Below, piece after piece: positions 13,601-14,717 of a DNA stretch of 14,717 nucleotides. This stretch comes from Verrucomicrobiota bacterium. Its GTDB lineage: Bacteria > Verrucomicrobiota > Verrucomicrobiia > Chthoniobacterales > JAFAMB01. Every line of letters starts with the position of its first letter. The first letter of the stretch is position 1. The DNA is taken from positions 1 to 14,717 of the forward strand of contig JAFAJU010000147.1 of NCBI GenBank assembly GCA_019236035.1. The letters are read 5' to 3'. A program made the position numbers and the translations under genes. A model generated the notes under the pieces. It did not search any database and was not told where the DNA came from. It saw only the letters and a list, made by a program, of their open reading frames with translations.

Positions 13601-13980
13601 TGTTCCTCTCCTTGGTTAATCAGTCTCTGAATGCGCTCTAGATCCTCCGGATCCATCTGCTCGGTCTCGAGCAGATTCATCACGAGCAACTCGGGCGAAT
13701 TATTGAAGAAGCGGCTGAGGATATGCTTGAGGGCTTTTTTTTGGGCCTGACTTCGATTAACGACTGGGTGATAGACGTAAGCCTGTCCCTCCTTGGTATG
13801 CCTGACATAACCCTTTTGTTCGAGGATTCGCAGCGTGGTCAGCACAGTGCTGTAGCTGAGGCCCAACCGGGCCGGGAGGGCTTCAACCACCTCGGCAACG
13901 GTGGCGGAACCGCATTGCCAGAGGACCTCCATGGGCCGCAGCTCGGCATCGGTGAGAGTTGGTGATTGTTTGCGAGCCAT
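13597..13980 (-). CDS. BlaI/MecI/CopY-family transcriptional repressor
   Basis: This 127-residue winged-helix repressor has LTDAELRPMEVLWQCGSATVAEVVEALP as its first helices, SYSTVLTTLRILEQKGYVRHTKEGQAYVYHPVV as recognition helix plus wing, and a C-terminal dimerisation region (LKHILSRFFNNSPELLVMNLLE). Length is typical. In the family, dimers bind palindromes with TACA/TGTA-like or related half-sites and are cleaved or released after the partner M56 protease is activated. It is the first gene of a two-gene unit and overlaps the M56 GTG by four bases. A 22-bp palindrome ends directly against its ATG, pointing to autoregulation. The target set beyond its own operon is unknown. Confidence 0.95.
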   Translation of the reverse strand: MARKQSPTLTDAELRPMEVLWQCGSATVAEVVEALPARLGLSYSTVLTTLRILEQKGYVRHTKEGQAYVYHPVVNRSQAQKKALKHILSRFFNNSPELLVMNLLETEQMDPEDLERIQRLINQGEEQ

Positions 13981-14002
13981 ATCTATTAAGGAATTAGTAG
14001 AT
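13981..14002. promoter_or_regulatory. Candidate BlaI-type operator
   Basis: ATCTATTA (13981-13988) and TAGTAGAT (13995-14002) form an inverted repeat with 7 of 8 complementary positions and a 6-bp centre, directly before the repressor ATG and reaching the -10 region of the candidate promoter. It is AT-rich, as BlaI/MecI sites are, but not the classic TACA-N-TGTA sequence. Confidence 0.5.
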
Positions 14003-14029
14003 GAATATCGAGCGCAGCCGGAAAGTCAA
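14002..14029 (-). promoter_or_regulatory. Candidate promoter of the BlaI-M56 pair
   Basis: On the minus strand TTGACT (14029-14024, 5 of 6) is followed after 16 bp by TATTCA (14007-14002, 3 of 6). The weak -10 touches the palindrome, so a bound repressor would compete with RNA polymerase. Confidence 0.4.
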
Positions 14030-14106
14030 TTAATTCTTTAATAGCTGGAAGAAATCAGAAACGTTCGATGCTTGCGTCGCAATTGCGCGTATGTTAGCGA
14101 GCGGAT

Positions 14107-14717
14107 ATGCTTGAATTCACGAAAATGAACGGTGCCGGCAACGATTTCGTCCTTATCGACAATCGGGGCGGCGCTTATAAATTTTCGCCGCAGGAGATAG
14201 CGTTTTTGTGCGATCGCCATCGAGGTGTGGGAGCGGATGGCGTACTTCTGGTGGAGAATTCCACGGGCGCCACGGATTTTAGGATGCGATATTTCAACAG
14301 CGATGGCGGAGAAGCGGAAATGTGCGGCAACGGTGCCCGGTGCTTCGCGCGCTTTCTTGAGAGGATCGCGGGACCCTTCTCTGAAGTCCGTTTTGAGACC
14401 ATGGCGGGTGTGATTCAAGCGACGTTCGAAGGAGAACTCGTAAGGCTTGCGATGAGTCAACCCCAGCACATGGCGTTAAGCCGGACACTCGACATTGGCG
14501 GCTCAAAACTCCTTTCCCACTCAATCAACACAGGGGTACCGCATGTTGTTACATTTGTGGACGACCTCGAATCAACGCCGGTCAAGCAATGGGGAGCACA
14601 AATCCGGTATCATCAGGCATTTCGGCCCGGGGGGACCAACGCAAATTTTGTCAAGGAACTCGAAACTGGAAAAATAGCTATTCGAACCTACGAACGTGGC
14701 GTGGAAGACGAGACGTT
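14107..14717 (+). CDS. dapF: Diaminopimelate epimerase (3' end outside window)
   Basis: The enzyme converts LL- to meso-diaminopimelate for lysine and peptidoglycan synthesis in the cytoplasm. It is PLP-independent and uses two cysteines as acid and base. The 203 visible codons begin MLEFTKMNGAGNDFVLIDNR, the canonical DapF start. They contain DRHRGVGADGVLLVE, and YFNSDGGEAEMCGNGARCFARF with the first catalytic cysteine at Cys73. Also present are INTGVPHVVTFVDD and GGTNANFV. The window ends within ERGVEDET, just before the expected second motif (ACGTG with the second cysteine), so the last quarter is missing. It is divergent from the BlaI gene with about 126 bp between. No clear Shine-Dalgarno is seen before the ATG. 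Confidence 0.96.
   Translation, partial: MLEFTKMNGAGNDFVLIDNRGGAYKFSPQEIAFLCDRHRGVGADGVLLVENSTGATDFRMRYFNSDGGEAEMCGNGARCFARFLERIAGPFSEVRFETMAGVIQATFEGELVRLAMSQPQHMALSRTLDIGGSKLLSHSINTGVPHVVTFVDDLESTPVKQWGAQIRYHQAFRPGGTNANFVKELETGKIAIRTYERGVEDET

Noticed and set aside
14038..14469. 143-codon ORF on the minus strand over dapF
   Set aside because: It is a shadow of dapF, whose own frame carries the catalytic cysteine motif and stays open to the window end.

Overview
The window looks like a chromosomal piece of a Verrucomicrobiota bacterium, perhaps a soil Chthoniobacterales-like lineage. The main evidence is two proteins ending in a VPDSG/VPDGG exosortase-type sorting tail (VPDSG-CTERM, characteristic of this phylum). 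Supporting evidence is a BlaI regulator paired with an M56 membrane peptidase that carries HEAT-like repeats, short oligonucleotide repeats between genes, and a tRNA without an encoded CCA end. The lineage is inferred from protein style only.

Layout from left to right. Bases 1-201 are the tail of an unrecognised gene. Bases 521-1363 encode a secreted, beta-rich protein with a VPDSG-CTERM anchor. Bases 1380-4694 (minus strand) form a sugar ABC-uptake operon read as solute-binding protein, two permeases and a tiny coupled 38-codon ORF. No ATPase is encoded, so a shared one elsewhere is likely. Divergent from it (4867-6890, plus strand) are a Gfo/Idh/MocA oxidoreductase and an overlapping LacI-family regulator. 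The divergent spacer holds two nearly identical LacI-type operators 101 bp apart, one just downstream of a good promoter for the binding-protein gene. This reads as a self-contained, autoregulated uptake and oxidation module for an unidentified sugar or polyol.

Bases 6891-7860 are mostly non-coding. They hold a second, miniature proline-rich VPDGG-tailed protein, tRNA-Gln(TTG) on the minus strand with a perfect hairpin overlapping its 3' end, and inverted G/T-rich repeats. Bases 7861-11423 (minus) carry core metabolism: gpmI (glycolysis), a 32-codon basic peptide gene and cysI (sulfite reductase hemoprotein), with a 27-bp inverted repeat between gpmI and the peptide gene. Bases 11523-11576 are three exact 18-bp tandem repeats touching the stop codon of the next gene. 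Bases 11576-13980 (minus) are a BlaI/M56 signalling pair with overlapping genes and a palindrome just upstream. Bases 14107-14717 (plus) are the first two thirds of dapF, cut by the window edge.

I saw no phage, transposase, CRISPR array or recognisable defence system. The points most worth a second look are the double-operator sugar switch, the coupled 38-codon ORF, the miniature sorting-tail protein and the hairpin fused to the tRNA 3' end.
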